Source of the DNA: SAR202 cluster bacterium Casp-Chloro-G3
GTDB lineage: Bacteria > Chloroflexota > Dehalococcoidia > Lucifugimonadales > UBA3495
Assembly: GCA_002816715.1 (NCBI GenBank)
Contig: MUCJ01000004.1
Location: forward strand, 27,131-91,130
Length of the DNA: 64,000 bases
Reading direction: 5' to 3'
Numbering within the stretch: position 1 is the first letter of the stretch; each line of letters opens with the position of its first letter. This document shows positions 9,780 to 18,343 of this stretch, piece after piece. The translations under genes and the position numbers were made by a program. The notes beneath the pieces were generated by a model. The model did no database searches, was not told where the DNA came from, and saw nothing but the letters and a program-made list of their open reading frames with translations.

Positions 9780-10262
9780 TCAATTTGCCCAGCGACGCAG
9801 GTGGTAGCCGCCAATGGAAATGGCTTCCCATTCGTGCGTCGTCTTGCTGAGTCCGATCAGCCCAAACCGCATCATCACCGCGTATCCCAGGTCTCCCCGA
9901 GAGGCGTTTGGGTGTCCCGCCACCGCGGTCCTCACCTCTTGGGCGGTGTAAGAGTACAAACCCAGCCGGTGCCCAGTCGACCATTCCGCCAATGCCTCAT
10001 CCAATAACACCAATGCCGGGACTTTCCAGCCGATACCGGTCGGCTGGGAGCAGGCCACCGCGTCGGGGTTCCACCTGGCCATCAAACTGTCCAGAGACTC
10101 GATCAAATGAGCGACCCTCACCAAAGCGTCAACGCGATGCCGGGAACGCACTGCAATAGTCCCGGTGGCCTCAATTTGCCCGTTGCAAAACACCGCCCAG
10201 CCGGTTTCCCTCACCCCTGCGTCCAGGGCGATCAATGTCCCATTTTCGGCAACCTCGGTCAC
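9780..10262 (-). CDS. RuvC-fold nuclease-like protein with altered active site
   Basis: A 160-residue protein that aligns by eye along the length of the RuvC Holliday-junction resolvase. LIALDAGVRETGWAVF matches the first RuvC strand and its catalytic aspartate. The second catalytic position, glutamate in AIEQ of RuvC, reads ACSQ here. The C-terminal pair of aspartates (DAADAL) is replaced by a HEWEAI segment. It may therefore be a non-catalytic or re-purposed RuvC relative. The GTG start overlaps the zinc-ribbon gene stop (GTGA, 10259-10262), so they form one transcript. The fold call is reasonable; its activity is uncertain. Confidence 0.65.
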   Translation of the reverse strand: MTEVAENGTLIALDAGVRETGWAVFCNGQIEATGTIAVRSRHRVDALVRVAHLIESLDSLMARWNPDAVACSQPTGIGWKVPALVLLDEALAEWSTGHRLGLYSYTAQEVRTAVAGHPNASRGDLGYAVMMRFGLIGLSKTTHEWEAISIGGYHLRRWAN

Positions 10263-10525
10263 TTGATTACCGAACCGCTGGCGAATAGCACAGAAGCAAA
10301 GACGATGCCCATTGTAACCCCATGCCGATTCGCCAAAATTGAGGTGGCGCGTTCTGTACGTTCATCGTCACGCCGATGCTGATCTTCTCCAGGATGCTGC
10401 ACCTCCGGCCACTGATATAGACCTACATAGTAATAGGTGCCACACTGCAAGCAAATCCAGTCACCATCATCCATTGCCAGGTCACCACCGCATTTGACGC
10501 ACGCCTTGAAACGAAACTGTGGCAA
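10259..10525 (-). CDS. Small zinc-ribbon protein with C-terminal membrane segment
   Basis: An 88-residue protein. Two CxxC pairs (CVKCGGDL near residues 9-12 and CLQCGTYYY near 26-29) form a classic zinc ribbon. A charged linker of about 30 residues follows (HPGEDQHRRDDERTERATS). The last 18 or so residues are hydrophobic (VTMGIVFASVLFASGSVI), compatible with a single membrane anchor. The start is TTG, preceded by a strong GGGGGGAG site. It is first in an operon with the RuvC-fold gene. Function unknown; zinc ribbons of this type may bind nucleic acid or protein. Confidence 0.65.
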   Translation of the reverse strand: MPQFRFKACVKCGGDLAMDDGDWICLQCGTYYYVGLYQWPEVQHPGEDQHRRDDERTERATSILANRHGVTMGIVFASVLFASGSVIK

Positions 10526-10625
10526 TTCTCCCCCCTTTTGCCCTCAACGGAATAAGCTTAAATTCACTCTTCAGGTTAGTCCGTCAAAGCGTTTTCTAAC
10601 GCACAATTGGTAAGGAAACTGTAAC

Positions 10626-10639
10626 AGAACAATTGTTCT
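10626..10639. promoter_or_regulatory. LexA/SOS-box-like palindrome
   Basis: AGAACAATTGTTCT is a perfect 14-base palindrome containing GAAC-N4-GTTC, the core of the LexA (DinR) box of Bacillus and several other phyla. It lies about 100 bases ahead of the zinc-ribbon/RuvC-fold operon. Binding by LexA is inferred, and no clear promoter could be placed around it. Confidence 0.5.
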
Positions 10640-10757
10640 TAATCAACTAGAATAGGTCATTAATACCGTTTCGGCAGCTTTGTATGGAGCTTTGTATATC
10701 GAAGGTTGTGAGGTGGAGAACCGAGGCATCAGGGGAGGGACGCCGAGGCAAGTCAGG

Positions 10758-12047
10758 TCAGTAGCGGGCCTCGCCCTGAGCCAGCCTGACTCCCCACATG
10801 GTCAAAATTGACCCAAAGGTCAGCCCGGCCGCCAGCGAAAAGGCCACCAGGTAGTCGCCCTGCAGGTCAAACAGGAATCCAGCCAAAATCGGTCCCAGGG
10901 CAATGCCAATGCCGCGGCCGACTTCGACCACGCCCATAACCGTGCCCAGGGCCCGAGGTGGGTATAAATCGGCGGCCTTAGCCCCAATCAGCAGACCGCT
11001 CAGACCATCGCTAAGCCCGGCCAGAGCGACGAATACTACCAACACCGCCAGGTTTCCGCCGCCGCTGAAGAACAGCACTACTAGAATGGAAACCACGCTC
11101 ATTGACATGCAGAGGGTAAAAACCAACTCCCGGCCGATCACATCAGACAGCAGACCAAAACTAGGACGCCCGGCCATTCCGACCAGACCGGACAGCCCGA
11201 TGGCCACCGCCGCCTGCAACTCGCCGTACCCGGCCAGCACGAAAAAGAGGATCATATGCACCTGGGTCATCTGGTTGGCGGTGGACGCCACCGCCCGGGT
11301 CGCCAGCAGTAACCACACCGCTGGTTGTCGCAGCATCACTTTTACCGGCAGCGTACCGGAAACCGCGGGTCGCCCGGCATCGCCTTTGATTGTCTCTGGT
11401 GTCTCTGACGGCAGCGGCGCGGCCAGCCCTGGGTCGGGCAATGCCTCTGAAAACACCGGCGGGCGTCGCTGGAAGAGCAGGTTCAGCGGCGCGGCCACCA
11501 GGAAGAAGGCGATGCCAAATATCTGGTAGGCGGCCCGAAAACCCAGCGTGGAGACGATAACCTGCGCCATTGGCGTCACAATAGCCTGCCCGGTGGGATT
11601 GCCCGAGTCGGCCATGCCCAGCACGATGCCCTTGGAGTTAGGAAACCACGGCGCCAGCGTAGCCGTGGCGGAAAAGGAAGAGACCATGGTCTGGCCCAGA
11701 GCGGCGAACACGCTGTAAAAGATGAACAACTGCCAGAGGTGGGTGGCAAAACTGCTGGCTAGCCAACCCGCCAGGATGAACGCCCCGGCCAGCGGAAACA
11801 TAACCCTCGGCCCGAAGCGGTCCAGCAGCTTGCCCAACAAAGGGGAGGAGAAGGCCCCCACCAGCCCGGCCACCGAGAATATGGCCGAAGTAAGCGTAAC
11901 GCTGCTGCCAAAGCTGTTGCGCAGGGCTACCAGGAACACCGGTTGGCTGTTCTTGGCCCCGCCCTCAATGGTCAGGTTGGCGAAGGTCAGCCCAAATATG
12001 ACCCAGCCGTAGTGCAACTTGCGTTTGAATGCGGTAAGTAAAACCAT
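10758..12047 (-). CDS. Major facilitator superfamily transporter
   Basis: A 429-residue membrane protein with about twelve hydrophobic segments in two halves joined by a polar loop near residues 195-235. The loop between helices 2 and 3 has the MFS-type GKLLDRFGPR motif (about 57-66), and the second half has a matching GLLSDVIGR. The N-terminal KLHYGWVIFGLTF resembles the oxalate/formate and monocarboxylate antiporter branch, but the substrate cannot be read from sequence. It is monocistronic, convergent with no close partner, and divergent from pheST. Confidence 0.85.
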   Translation of the reverse strand: MVLLTAFKRKLHYGWVIFGLTFANLTIEGGAKNSQPVFLVALRNSFGSSVTLTSAIFSVAGLVGAFSSPLLGKLLDRFGPRVMFPLAGAFILAGWLASSFATHLWQLFIFYSVFAALGQTMVSSFSATATLAPWFPNSKGIVLGMADSGNPTGQAIVTPMAQVIVSTLGFRAAYQIFGIAFFLVAAPLNLLFQRRPPVFSEALPDPGLAAPLPSETPETIKGDAGRPAVSGTLPVKVMLRQPAVWLLLATRAVASTANQMTQVHMILFFVLAGYGELQAAVAIGLSGLVGMAGRPSFGLLSDVIGRELVFTLCMSMSVVSILVVLFFSGGGNLAVLVVFVALAGLSDGLSGLLIGAKAADLYPPRALGTVMGVVEVGRGIGIALGPILAGFLFDLQGDYLVAFSLAAGLTFGSILTMWGVRLAQGEARY

Positions 12048-12147
12048 TCAATCCAGCCCGATGCCCGTGGCATCTAGGCACTTATCACGTATTTTCGCGT
12101 TTCGGGTGACCACGCCCCTGAAATTATACACTCACGCTACCCACACC

Positions 12148-12177
12148 TTGACCCGCCCATTTGCCGAATCCTATAAT
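12148..12177 (+). promoter_or_regulatory. Putative promoter of pheST
   Basis: TTGACC (12148-12153) and TATAAT (12172-12177) are spaced by 18 bases. The predicted transcription start near 12184 leaves a leader too short for a GTG start at 12191 but suitable for the TTG at 12236. Confidence 0.6.
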
Positions 12178-12235
12178 GGCGTGACGAAAGGTGACACTTT
12201 TTGTCCCCAAATATCTACACCAAGGCGGCTTCAGC

Positions 12236-13294
12236 TTGACCCAACCTTCCGCCCAGTCCATTGAGCAGCTAACCCAGCAGGCTACCCAGGAACTGGACCG
12301 CATCAACGACCTGGAATCCCTGGACCAGTGGCGCATCTCCTACCTGGGACGCCGGGGCAGTCTCACCAACGTCCTGCGGGGTTTGTCCCAGCTAGACCTG
12401 GAACAGCGGCGGGAACTGGGCGCATTGGGCAACCAGTCCAAAAACCTGCTGGATGAGCGCCTGGCCCAGAAGACTCAGGAAATCGACCAGGCCCAGCAGG
12501 TCCAGGCCTTCGCGCGCGACCGTATCGACGTTACAATGCTGGGGCGGCCCACGCCGATTGGCCGACTCCACCCCACTACCCAGATCGTTAAAGAAATCAC
12601 CGACGCCTTTGTGTCGATGGGTTTCAGTATCGTGGAAGGCCCGGAGGTCGAGTGGGATCACTACAACTTCGAGATGCTGAATATCCCGGAAGGCCACCCG
12701 GCCCGGGATATGTGGAACTCGATGTGGATTGACTACCGCAACGAGGCGGGCCAGCAGCCCATGTTGCTGCGCACCCACACCTCGCCGATGCAGGCGCGGG
12801 TTATGGAGAACACTCAGCCGCCGATACGGGTGGTGGTGCCCGGCAAGTGCTACCGCTACGAAGCCACCGACGCGACCCACGAGTGGCACTTTTACCAGAT
12901 TGAAGGCTTGGCGGTTGACGAAGGCATCACCTTCGCCGACCTGAAGGGCACACTGTACGAATTTGCCCGCCGTTTGTTCGGCGAAGAGCGCAAGGTGCGT
13001 TTCCGCTGTGACTACTTCCCCTTTGTTGAGCCGGGCGTTGACATGTCCATTGACTGCTTTGCCTGCCAGGGCGGCGACAACCGTTGTCGCATTTGTCGGG
13101 GCAGCGGCTGGATTGAGATTATGGGCGCCGGGATGGTGCACCCCAAAGTGCTGGCCAGCGTGGGGTACGATACCGAAAAATACACCGGCTTCGCCTTTGG
13201 CATCGGGCCGGAGCGCGTCGCCATGCTCAAGTACGGCATCGACGACATCCGGCATTTCTATACCAATGACCTCCGATTCTTGCGCCAATTCTGA
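12236..13294 (+). CDS. pheS: Phenylalanine-tRNA ligase alpha subunit
   Basis: Catalytic class II subunit of the alpha2-beta2 PheRS. It has an N-terminal helical arm (about 1-90), then the catalytic domain with IVEGPEVEWDHYNFEMLN, HPARDMW, the motif 2 loop CYRYEATDATHEWHFYQIEG, and motif 3 GFAFGIGPERVAMLKYGI near the end. A CFACQGGDNRCRICRGSGW cysteine cluster sits before motif 3. I place the start at TTG 12236, with AAGGCGG at 12222-12228 seven bases upstream; a GTG at 12191 would add 15 residues but lies almost on the predicted transcript start. pheT follows after 141 bases. Confidence 0.93.
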   Translation: MTQPSAQSIEQLTQQATQELDRINDLESLDQWRISYLGRRGSLTNVLRGLSQLDLEQRRELGALGNQSKNLLDERLAQKTQEIDQAQQVQAFARDRIDVTMLGRPTPIGRLHPTTQIVKEITDAFVSMGFSIVEGPEVEWDHYNFEMLNIPEGHPARDMWNSMWIDYRNEAGQQPMLLRTHTSPMQARVMENTQPPIRVVVPGKCYRYEATDATHEWHFYQIEGLAVDEGITFADLKGTLYEFARRLFGEERKVRFRCDYFPFVEPGVDMSIDCFACQGGDNRCRICRGSGWIEIMGAGMVHPKVLASVGYDTEKYTGFAFGIGPERVAMLKYGIDDIRHFYTNDLRFLRQF

Positions 13295-13324
13295 TACAAT
13301 CATCTCCGCCCACCTGATCTCACT

Positions 13325-13352
13325 CAAATCTAAACTTCCAAATCTAAACTTC
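13325..13352 (+). repeat. Perfect tandem duplication, 2 x 14 bases
   Basis: CAAATCTAAACTTC occurs twice in direct succession (13325-13338 and 13339-13352) in the pheS-pheT gap. No coding or obvious regulatory role is visible. Confidence 0.85.
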
Positions 13353-13435
13353 GAACACGGTGTGGTTGATCTCCGTAAAAGAGCATCGCTTCTCATAAGG
13401 TAAAAGGATGCTGGCGGCAAAATAGTCGAGAATTT

Positions 13436-15841
13436 ATGCGGGTACCCTTAAGCTGGCTAAAAGAATACGTTGACGTTGAAATGTCAGCCCAGGAACTGGC
13501 CCACCGTCTGACCATGGCGGGAGTGGAAGCGGGCGACGTGATCGAGTTGGGCGGCTGGACTGGCTGTTACGTCGGGCACGTTCTGTCAGTCGAGCAGCAC
13601 CCCAACGCCGACCGGCTGTCCCTGTGCCGGGTGGACATCGGATCAGAGCAGATGCAGGTGGTCTGCGGCGCGCCCAACGTCGCCGCCGGACAGAAAATCT
13701 GCTTCGCCAAGGTTGGGGCCTACCTGTACAACACCCACAGCGAAAAGCACGAAAACCTCAAGCCCGCCCGCATTCGGGGCGTGGTCTCAGAAGGGATGAT
13801 CTGCTCCGAGTTGGAGTTGGGTCTGGGCGACGGCCATGAAGGCATCGTGGTGCTGCCCGATGACGCGCCCATCGGCGTTACTCTGGACAGCTACCTGGGC
13901 GACACTGTGATCGATCTGGAAGTCACCGCCAACCGTCTGGACTGTTTCTCGATTTTGGGCGTGGCCCACGAAGTCGCCGCCATCACCGGCAAGACCGTTC
14001 GAGAGCCGGACATCAGCTATCAGGAGGGGAACACCCCCATCGCCGAACTGGCCACCGTCTCGGTTGCTGATCCCGACCTGTGCCCGCGCTATACCGCCAG
14101 CGTAATCCAGGGCATCAAAATTGGTGATTCACCGCAGTGGCTGCAAGACCGCCTGACCAAGGCCGGGCTGCGTCCCATTAACAACGTGGTTGACGTGACC
14201 AACTACGTGATGCTGGAGTTCAACCAGCCGCTGCACGCATTCGATCTGGACAAACTGCGCGACCACACCATTATTGTGCGTCGGGCCAGGCCCGGTGAAG
14301 TTCTGGATACTCTGGACGGTGCGGGACGCATACTGAACCCCGATGTGCTGGTAATCGCCGACTCCCATGACCCGGTGGGCATCGGCGGTGTTATCGGCGG
14401 GGCCAACAGCGAGATTGGCCCGGATACCACCAACGTGTTGCTGGAGTCGGCGACCTTCGACAACTACAACAACCGCCAGACCGCCGAGACCTTCCGGCTG
14501 CGCACCGACGCGACCCAGCGGTTCGAGAAGGGCCTGCGCCCGGAACTGGCTCCCATCGGGTTACGCCGGGCCACCCAGCTAATCCAGCAGGTTTCTGGTG
14601 GTGAAATCGCTCAAGGTATCGTCGATATATACCAGGGCCGGGACGCGCCACACCCAACAGTACCGCTATCTCTCAAACGGTTGAAGCAGGTTCTAGGCAT
14701 GGAGTTGGACATTGAGAAGGCCGCCCAGGTGCTGCAATCCCTGGGCATCCAGACCAAACCAACCGAGCCGGGGAGCCTCAATGCCACCATACCCTATTGG
14801 CGCAATGACATTAACATTGAGGAAGACCTGATCGAAGAAGTGGTGCGCATCATTGGTTACGATGAGGTTCCCACCACCATGCTGTCGACGCCCATACCCA
14901 ATCATCATCCGTCGCCCATGACCGAACTGAAATGGCGGGTTCGGGAAGCCATGGCGGCGGCAGGACTGCAAGAGACCATCAGTTATCCTTTAGTCAGTCT
15001 GGAAAGCCTGGAAAAGGTCAACCAACTAGACCAGGAAAACCTGCCTCTGCATGTGGCCAACCCGATGAGCGTGGGACAGGAATATTTGCGCCCCACCCTG
15101 CGGGCCAGCCTGCTGCAAACCCTGCTTTACAATCAGGAACACATGGACGCCCCTTTCCGACTGTTTGAGGTGGGTCGAGCCTTCTTGCCGCGTAAAGACG
15201 AACTGCCGGTGGAGCAGGAAATTGCCGCCGGAGTAGTGTCGGGCCTGCGCTCCGAACCTTCCTGGCTGGAACAAGACGGCTATTTAGATTTTTTCGACGC
15301 CAAAGGCATCTTATCCTCTGCGCTGGAGCGCCTCGGCGTCACCACGTCCTATCAGCCTACCGAAGACCCAACTTGCCACCCCGGACGATGCGCCAGGATC
15401 ATCGCTGGCGATACTGAATTGGGTATCATCGGCGAAGTCCACCCGGAAGTCCTGGCACGGCTTGATCTCAAGCCTCTGCCGGTGGTGCTGTTTGAGCTAC
15501 AATTAGAGCAGATACTGAAAGTAACCCGGCATTCCCGCGATAGCTTCCGTCCCTTGTCTCGCTTTCCGGCGGCTACTCGTGACCTGGCGTTGATTGTCGC
15601 GGCTGACCTGCCAGCAGGCAAGGTACAGGAAATTCTCGGACGGCACCGGTTGGTCGAGAATGTTGAGCTTTTCGACGTCTACACTGGGGACAATATTCCG
15701 GCTGGAACCAGGTCGCTGGCCTGGCATGTGTATTTTCAGTCTCAGGAGCGTACACTTACCAACGAGGAAGTCAATCGCACTCTGGAAGGCCTGCTTCGCG
15801 CTCTGGAAAGGGAAGTAGGGGCCACCTTGAGAGGCAGTTGA
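13436..15841 (+). CDS. pheT: Phenylalanine-tRNA ligase beta subunit
   Basis: The 801-residue beta subunit of PheRS, of normal length. Domains in order: a short B1 part, an EMAP-like tRNA-binding domain (about 40-150, with HPNADRLSLCRVDIG), the B3/B4 editing domain (about 200-400, with TNYVMLEFNQPLHAFD), B5 (about 410-480), a catalytic-like B6/B7 core, and the C-terminal anticodon-binding ferredoxin-like domain (PLSRFPAATRDLALIV onward). The ATG at 13436 begins a typical MRVPLSWLKEYVDV. It pairs with pheS upstream. Confidence 0.95.
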   Translation: MRVPLSWLKEYVDVEMSAQELAHRLTMAGVEAGDVIELGGWTGCYVGHVLSVEQHPNADRLSLCRVDIGSEQMQVVCGAPNVAAGQKICFAKVGAYLYNTHSEKHENLKPARIRGVVSEGMICSELELGLGDGHEGIVVLPDDAPIGVTLDSYLGDTVIDLEVTANRLDCFSILGVAHEVAAITGKTVREPDISYQEGNTPIAELATVSVADPDLCPRYTASVIQGIKIGDSPQWLQDRLTKAGLRPINNVVDVTNYVMLEFNQPLHAFDLDKLRDHTIIVRRARPGEVLDTLDGAGRILNPDVLVIADSHDPVGIGGVIGGANSEIGPDTTNVLLESATFDNYNNRQTAETFRLRTDATQRFEKGLRPELAPIGLRRATQLIQQVSGGEIAQGIVDIYQGRDAPHPTVPLSLKRLKQVLGMELDIEKAAQVLQSLGIQTKPTEPGSLNATIPYWRNDINIEEDLIEEVVRIIGYDEVPTTMLSTPIPNHHPSPMTELKWRVREAMAAAGLQETISYPLVSLESLEKVNQLDQENLPLHVANPMSVGQEYLRPTLRASLLQTLLYNQEHMDAPFRLFEVGRAFLPRKDELPVEQEIAAGVVSGLRSEPSWLEQDGYLDFFDAKGILSSALERLGVTTSYQPTEDPTCHPGRCARIIAGDTELGIIGEVHPEVLARLDLKPLPVVLFELQLEQILKVTRHSRDSFRPLSRFPAATRDLALIVAADLPAGKVQEILGRHRLVENVELFDVYTGDNIPAGTRSLAWHVYFQSQERTLTNEEVNRTLEGLLRALEREVGATLRGS

Positions 15842-15905
15842 TACCCCTTGCCACGGAATTGCGGGTTATAGTAAATTGGCATCAGGTTTAGCTCCGGGGA
15901 GCAAC

Positions 15906-17228
15906 ATGCAAGCTCACGAACACAGTCATAGCCACTCCCACGGTCACAGTCATGTGGCCGAGGATATGCTTACCGTGGAAGAGGCTTTCGAGCGTATCAT
16001 TGCCAGCTTCAGTCCACTGGAACCGGAAGAAAAATCCATTCTTGATTGCCTTGGGCAGGTCTTGGCAGTAGACGTAAATTCGCCGCTGGACCTACCGCCG
16101 CTGGCCAATTCGGGCATGGACGGCTACGCTGTAATACAGTCAGACATCAAGGGCGCGTCCAGCGATGCCCCTAAAATGCTGAAGGTCATTGGCACCGTCG
16201 CCGCCGGACACGTATCGTCCCAAGCCGTGCAGGCGGGCACCGCCATCAGGATTATGACCGGCGCTCCCATACCCGACGGGGCAGACACGGTGGTTCCTTT
16301 TGAAGAGACCGACGAAGTGGAACGCCGCCAGGCTGGCCGGACTCTGGACGAAATCAACATCGCATCCGACCTGCCGATGTACTGCAACGTTCGTCCGCCG
16401 GGCGAGGATGTGCGGCGAGGCCAACTGGTACTGAAGGCAGGGACGCTGATACGGGCATCTGAAATCGGCGTGCTAGCTTCCCTGGGCCTGAGTCGCGTAT
16501 CGGTGATCCGCCGTCCGATAGTCGCCATTCTGTCCACCGGCGATGAGCTTGAAGCAGCGGGACAACCGTTGAGTCCCGGCAAGATTTACGACGCCAACGG
16601 TTCCAGCATCGCCGCCGCCGTGATCGCGGCTGGTGGTGTGCCCCGAATCCTGGGCATTGCCCGCGACAACTTGGAAGACATGCACCGCAAACTGGAGCAG
16701 GTCGCCGGGTCGGACTTGTTGGTTACCTCCGCTGGGGTCTCCAAAGGCGACTATGACATCGTGAAGGATGTTCTTACCCAGCGAGGCAGTATGAATTTCT
16801 GGTCGGTGCGGATGCGACCGGCCAAGCCGCTGGCCTTCGGTCATCTGAATTACCCAAGCCAGAAGCCGGTCCCTCTGCTTGGTCTTCCCGGTAACCCGGT
16901 CAGCGCGATGGTTGCATTTGAAATGTTCGGCAGGCCGGCCATATCGACCATGTTGGGGCGCGGCGCTTTGGCGAGACCGGCTGTTGAAGGCGTGCTCACC
17001 GGCCCCATTTACAACACCGACGGTCGGCGGGTGTATGCCCGCGTAGAAGTAGAGCATCGGGACGGCGCTTATTATGCCAACCCAACTGGCCCCCAGGGAT
17101 CAAATATATTGACGTCAATGTCCCGCGCTAACGGACTGGCAATCTGCCCGGCAGATGAGACTAGTAAAGCTGCTGGCGAAAAAGTTACAATTATAATGTT
17201 GGATTGGAATGAAGAGGTTGATATATGA
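15906..17228 (+). CDS. moeA: Molybdopterin molybdenumtransferase (MoeA) with His-rich N-terminus
   Basis: Inserts molybdate into adenylylated molybdopterin, the last step of molybdenum cofactor synthesis. MoeA features are visible: PLANSGMDGYAV, GAPIPDGADTVVPFEETD, STGDELEAAGQPLSPGKIYD, SAGVSKGDYDIVKDVL and LPGNPVSAMVAFEMF, then a small C-terminal beta domain. I chose ATG 15906, with GGGGAG four bases upstream, over a TTG at 15876; this gives 440 residues. The first 18 residues contain HEHSHSHSHGHSH, an unusual metal-binding-like tail before the normal MoeA start. The stop overlaps the next gene by four bases. Confidence 0.93.
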   Translation: MQAHEHSHSHSHGHSHVAEDMLTVEEAFERIIASFSPLEPEEKSILDCLGQVLAVDVNSPLDLPPLANSGMDGYAVIQSDIKGASSDAPKMLKVIGTVAAGHVSSQAVQAGTAIRIMTGAPIPDGADTVVPFEETDEVERRQAGRTLDEINIASDLPMYCNVRPPGEDVRRGQLVLKAGTLIRASEIGVLASLGLSRVSVIRRPIVAILSTGDELEAAGQPLSPGKIYDANGSSIAAAVIAAGGVPRILGIARDNLEDMHRKLEQVAGSDLLVTSAGVSKGDYDIVKDVLTQRGSMNFWSVRMRPAKPLAFGHLNYPSQKPVPLLGLPGNPVSAMVAFEMFGRPAISTMLGRGALARPAVEGVLTGPIYNTDGRRVYARVEVEHRDGAYYANPTGPQGSNILTSMSRANGLAICPADETSKAAGEKVTIIMLDWNEEVDI

Positions 17229-17665
17229 CCATGCCGTACTCGGATTTGTCGCCGCAGAATGGCAATTCGCCGCAATACTTTATAAGCTTTGAACGCTTGA
17301 CCCAACTGGGGCGCTCGCCCATTCATATGCTAGCTTCCCGCCGAGGGCCGTCGGCTCCATCGCGCGTAAAGCCGGACCATGAACTGGACAACCCAGCCGA
17401 GTTAGTCGAAGAAATCGCCGAATATGGCGTAAAGGAAACGGACTACATCCGCTCCAGCATGCCGTTGCAAGAGATCGTGTTTCGCATATTGTTGGGGCGT
17501 CGCAATGAACCCACCTCGCTGCGAGACTTACACTACGAGCTCACTGAAAAGTGGTCAACTCCTATGCGGCCAATCAACATCACCGAAGAGGGCTTGGAGC
17601 GCATTCTAGATGGCGACACCTTCTATGGCTTTGACCACAAGCATGAACCGGGAGACGAGAATTAG
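17225..17665 (+). CDS. Small protein of unknown function, coupled to moeA
   Basis: A 146-residue soluble protein I do not recognise. The N-terminal 60 residues are polar and proline/serine-rich, probably flexible. The rest looks folded and mostly helical (LVEEIAEYGVKETDYIRSSM, then LQEIVFRILLGRRNEPTSLR), ending in an acidic tail. The ATG at 17225 overlaps the moeA stop as ATGA, so translation is coupled and a link to molybdenum cofactor use is possible but unproven. A strong terminator follows 33 bases later. Confidence 0.7.
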   Translation: MTMPYSDLSPQNGNSPQYFISFERLTQLGRSPIHMLASRRGPSAPSRVKPDHELDNPAELVEEIAEYGVKETDYIRSSMPLQEIVFRILLGRRNEPTSLRDLHYELTEKWSTPMRPINITEEGLERILDGDTFYGFDHKHEPGDEN

Positions 17666-17696
17666 AACTCCGGTTAGTCTCTACACCAGAAGGCAA

Positions 17697-17732
17697 GAAA
17701 AAGAGAGTGCGGCTCACCGCACTCTCTTTATA
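17697..17732. terminator. Bidirectional intrinsic terminator
   Basis: The perfect stem AAGAGAGTGCGG (17701-17712) with CCGCACTCTCTT (17717-17728) and a CTCA loop extends by one A-T pair. A run of A before it gives a T-run on the minus strand, ideal for ending rplT; the plus side has TTATATT. It separates the convergent moeA and infC operons. Confidence 0.9.
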
Positions 17733-17756
17733 TTCTACCAAATTATTGAAGTCAGC

Positions 17757-18116
17757 CTAATTATTCAAATGCTCTGAGGCTACTCCCACCAGCTTTTCAA
17801 ACCCCGCAGCATCATGTACTGCCAAGTCCGCCAACATCTTTCGGTCCACTTCCACTCCAGCCAGCTTCAACCCATGCATGAACTGGCTATATGTCAGACC
17901 CGCACTGCGACTAGCCGCACCGACACGCACGATCCACAATCGGCGGAATTCTTGCTTGCGCTCCCGACGATGTCGGTAGGCATGGCTCCAAGCATGCAAA
18001 AGGGCCTCTTTAGCCCACTTGTAATTCCTACTTGAGGAACCTTGAAACCCTCTGGCCGCCAACATCACTTTCTTATGCCGACGGTGTTTTGTTACTCCGC
18101 GTTTTACTCTGGGCAA
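17757..18116 (-). CDS. rplT: 50S ribosomal protein L20
   Basis: A 119-residue basic protein binding 23S rRNA early in large-subunit assembly. The N-terminal MPRVKRGVTKHRRHKKVMLA and the later AYRHRRERKQEFRRLWIVRV are diagnostic. In many bacteria L20 also represses its own operon by binding the infC-rpmI transcript. It is the last gene of infC-rpmI-rplT and ends just before a strong terminator. Length and charge are normal. Confidence 0.97.
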   Translation of the reverse strand: MPRVKRGVTKHRRHKKVMLAARGFQGSSSRNYKWAKEALLHAWSHAYRHRRERKQEFRRLWIVRVGAASRSAGLTYSQFMHGLKLAGVEVDRKMLADLAVHDAAGFEKLVGVASEHLNN

Positions 18117-18145
18117 ACCAAATCTCCGAAACTAGAATCCCTCGG

Positions 18146-18343
18146 CTAACCGTAGGGAAGCAATCGCTTGAACCTCTTGATATCCTTGGCGTCAACCAGC
18201 AACTTGTCGGCAAACTTCCTGGTCACCTTGTTGGGCTTCTTCCGACGCAGGTGGCTGCTCATGCGCTTGCGTCTCATCAACTTGCCGGTACCGGTTATAT
18301 GCAGGCGCGCCTTGGCGCCCTTATGAGTCTTAAGCTTTGGCAT
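18146..18343 (-). CDS. rpmI: 50S ribosomal protein L35
   Basis: A 65-residue highly basic ribosomal protein with MPKLKTHKGAKARLHITGTG at the N-terminus and a lysine/arginine-rich centre (MRRKRMSSHLRRKKPNK), as in all L35 proteins. The start overlaps the infC stop region by 14 bases, suggesting coupled translation. rplT begins 29 bases downstream. Confidence 0.97.
   Translation of the reverse strand: MPKLKTHKGAKARLHITGTGKLMRRKRMSSHLRRKKPNKVTRKFADKLLVDAKDIKRFKRLLPYG

Noticed and set aside
12392..13420. Open frame of 342 codons on the minus strand
   Set aside because: Antisense of pheS with no recognisable domain.
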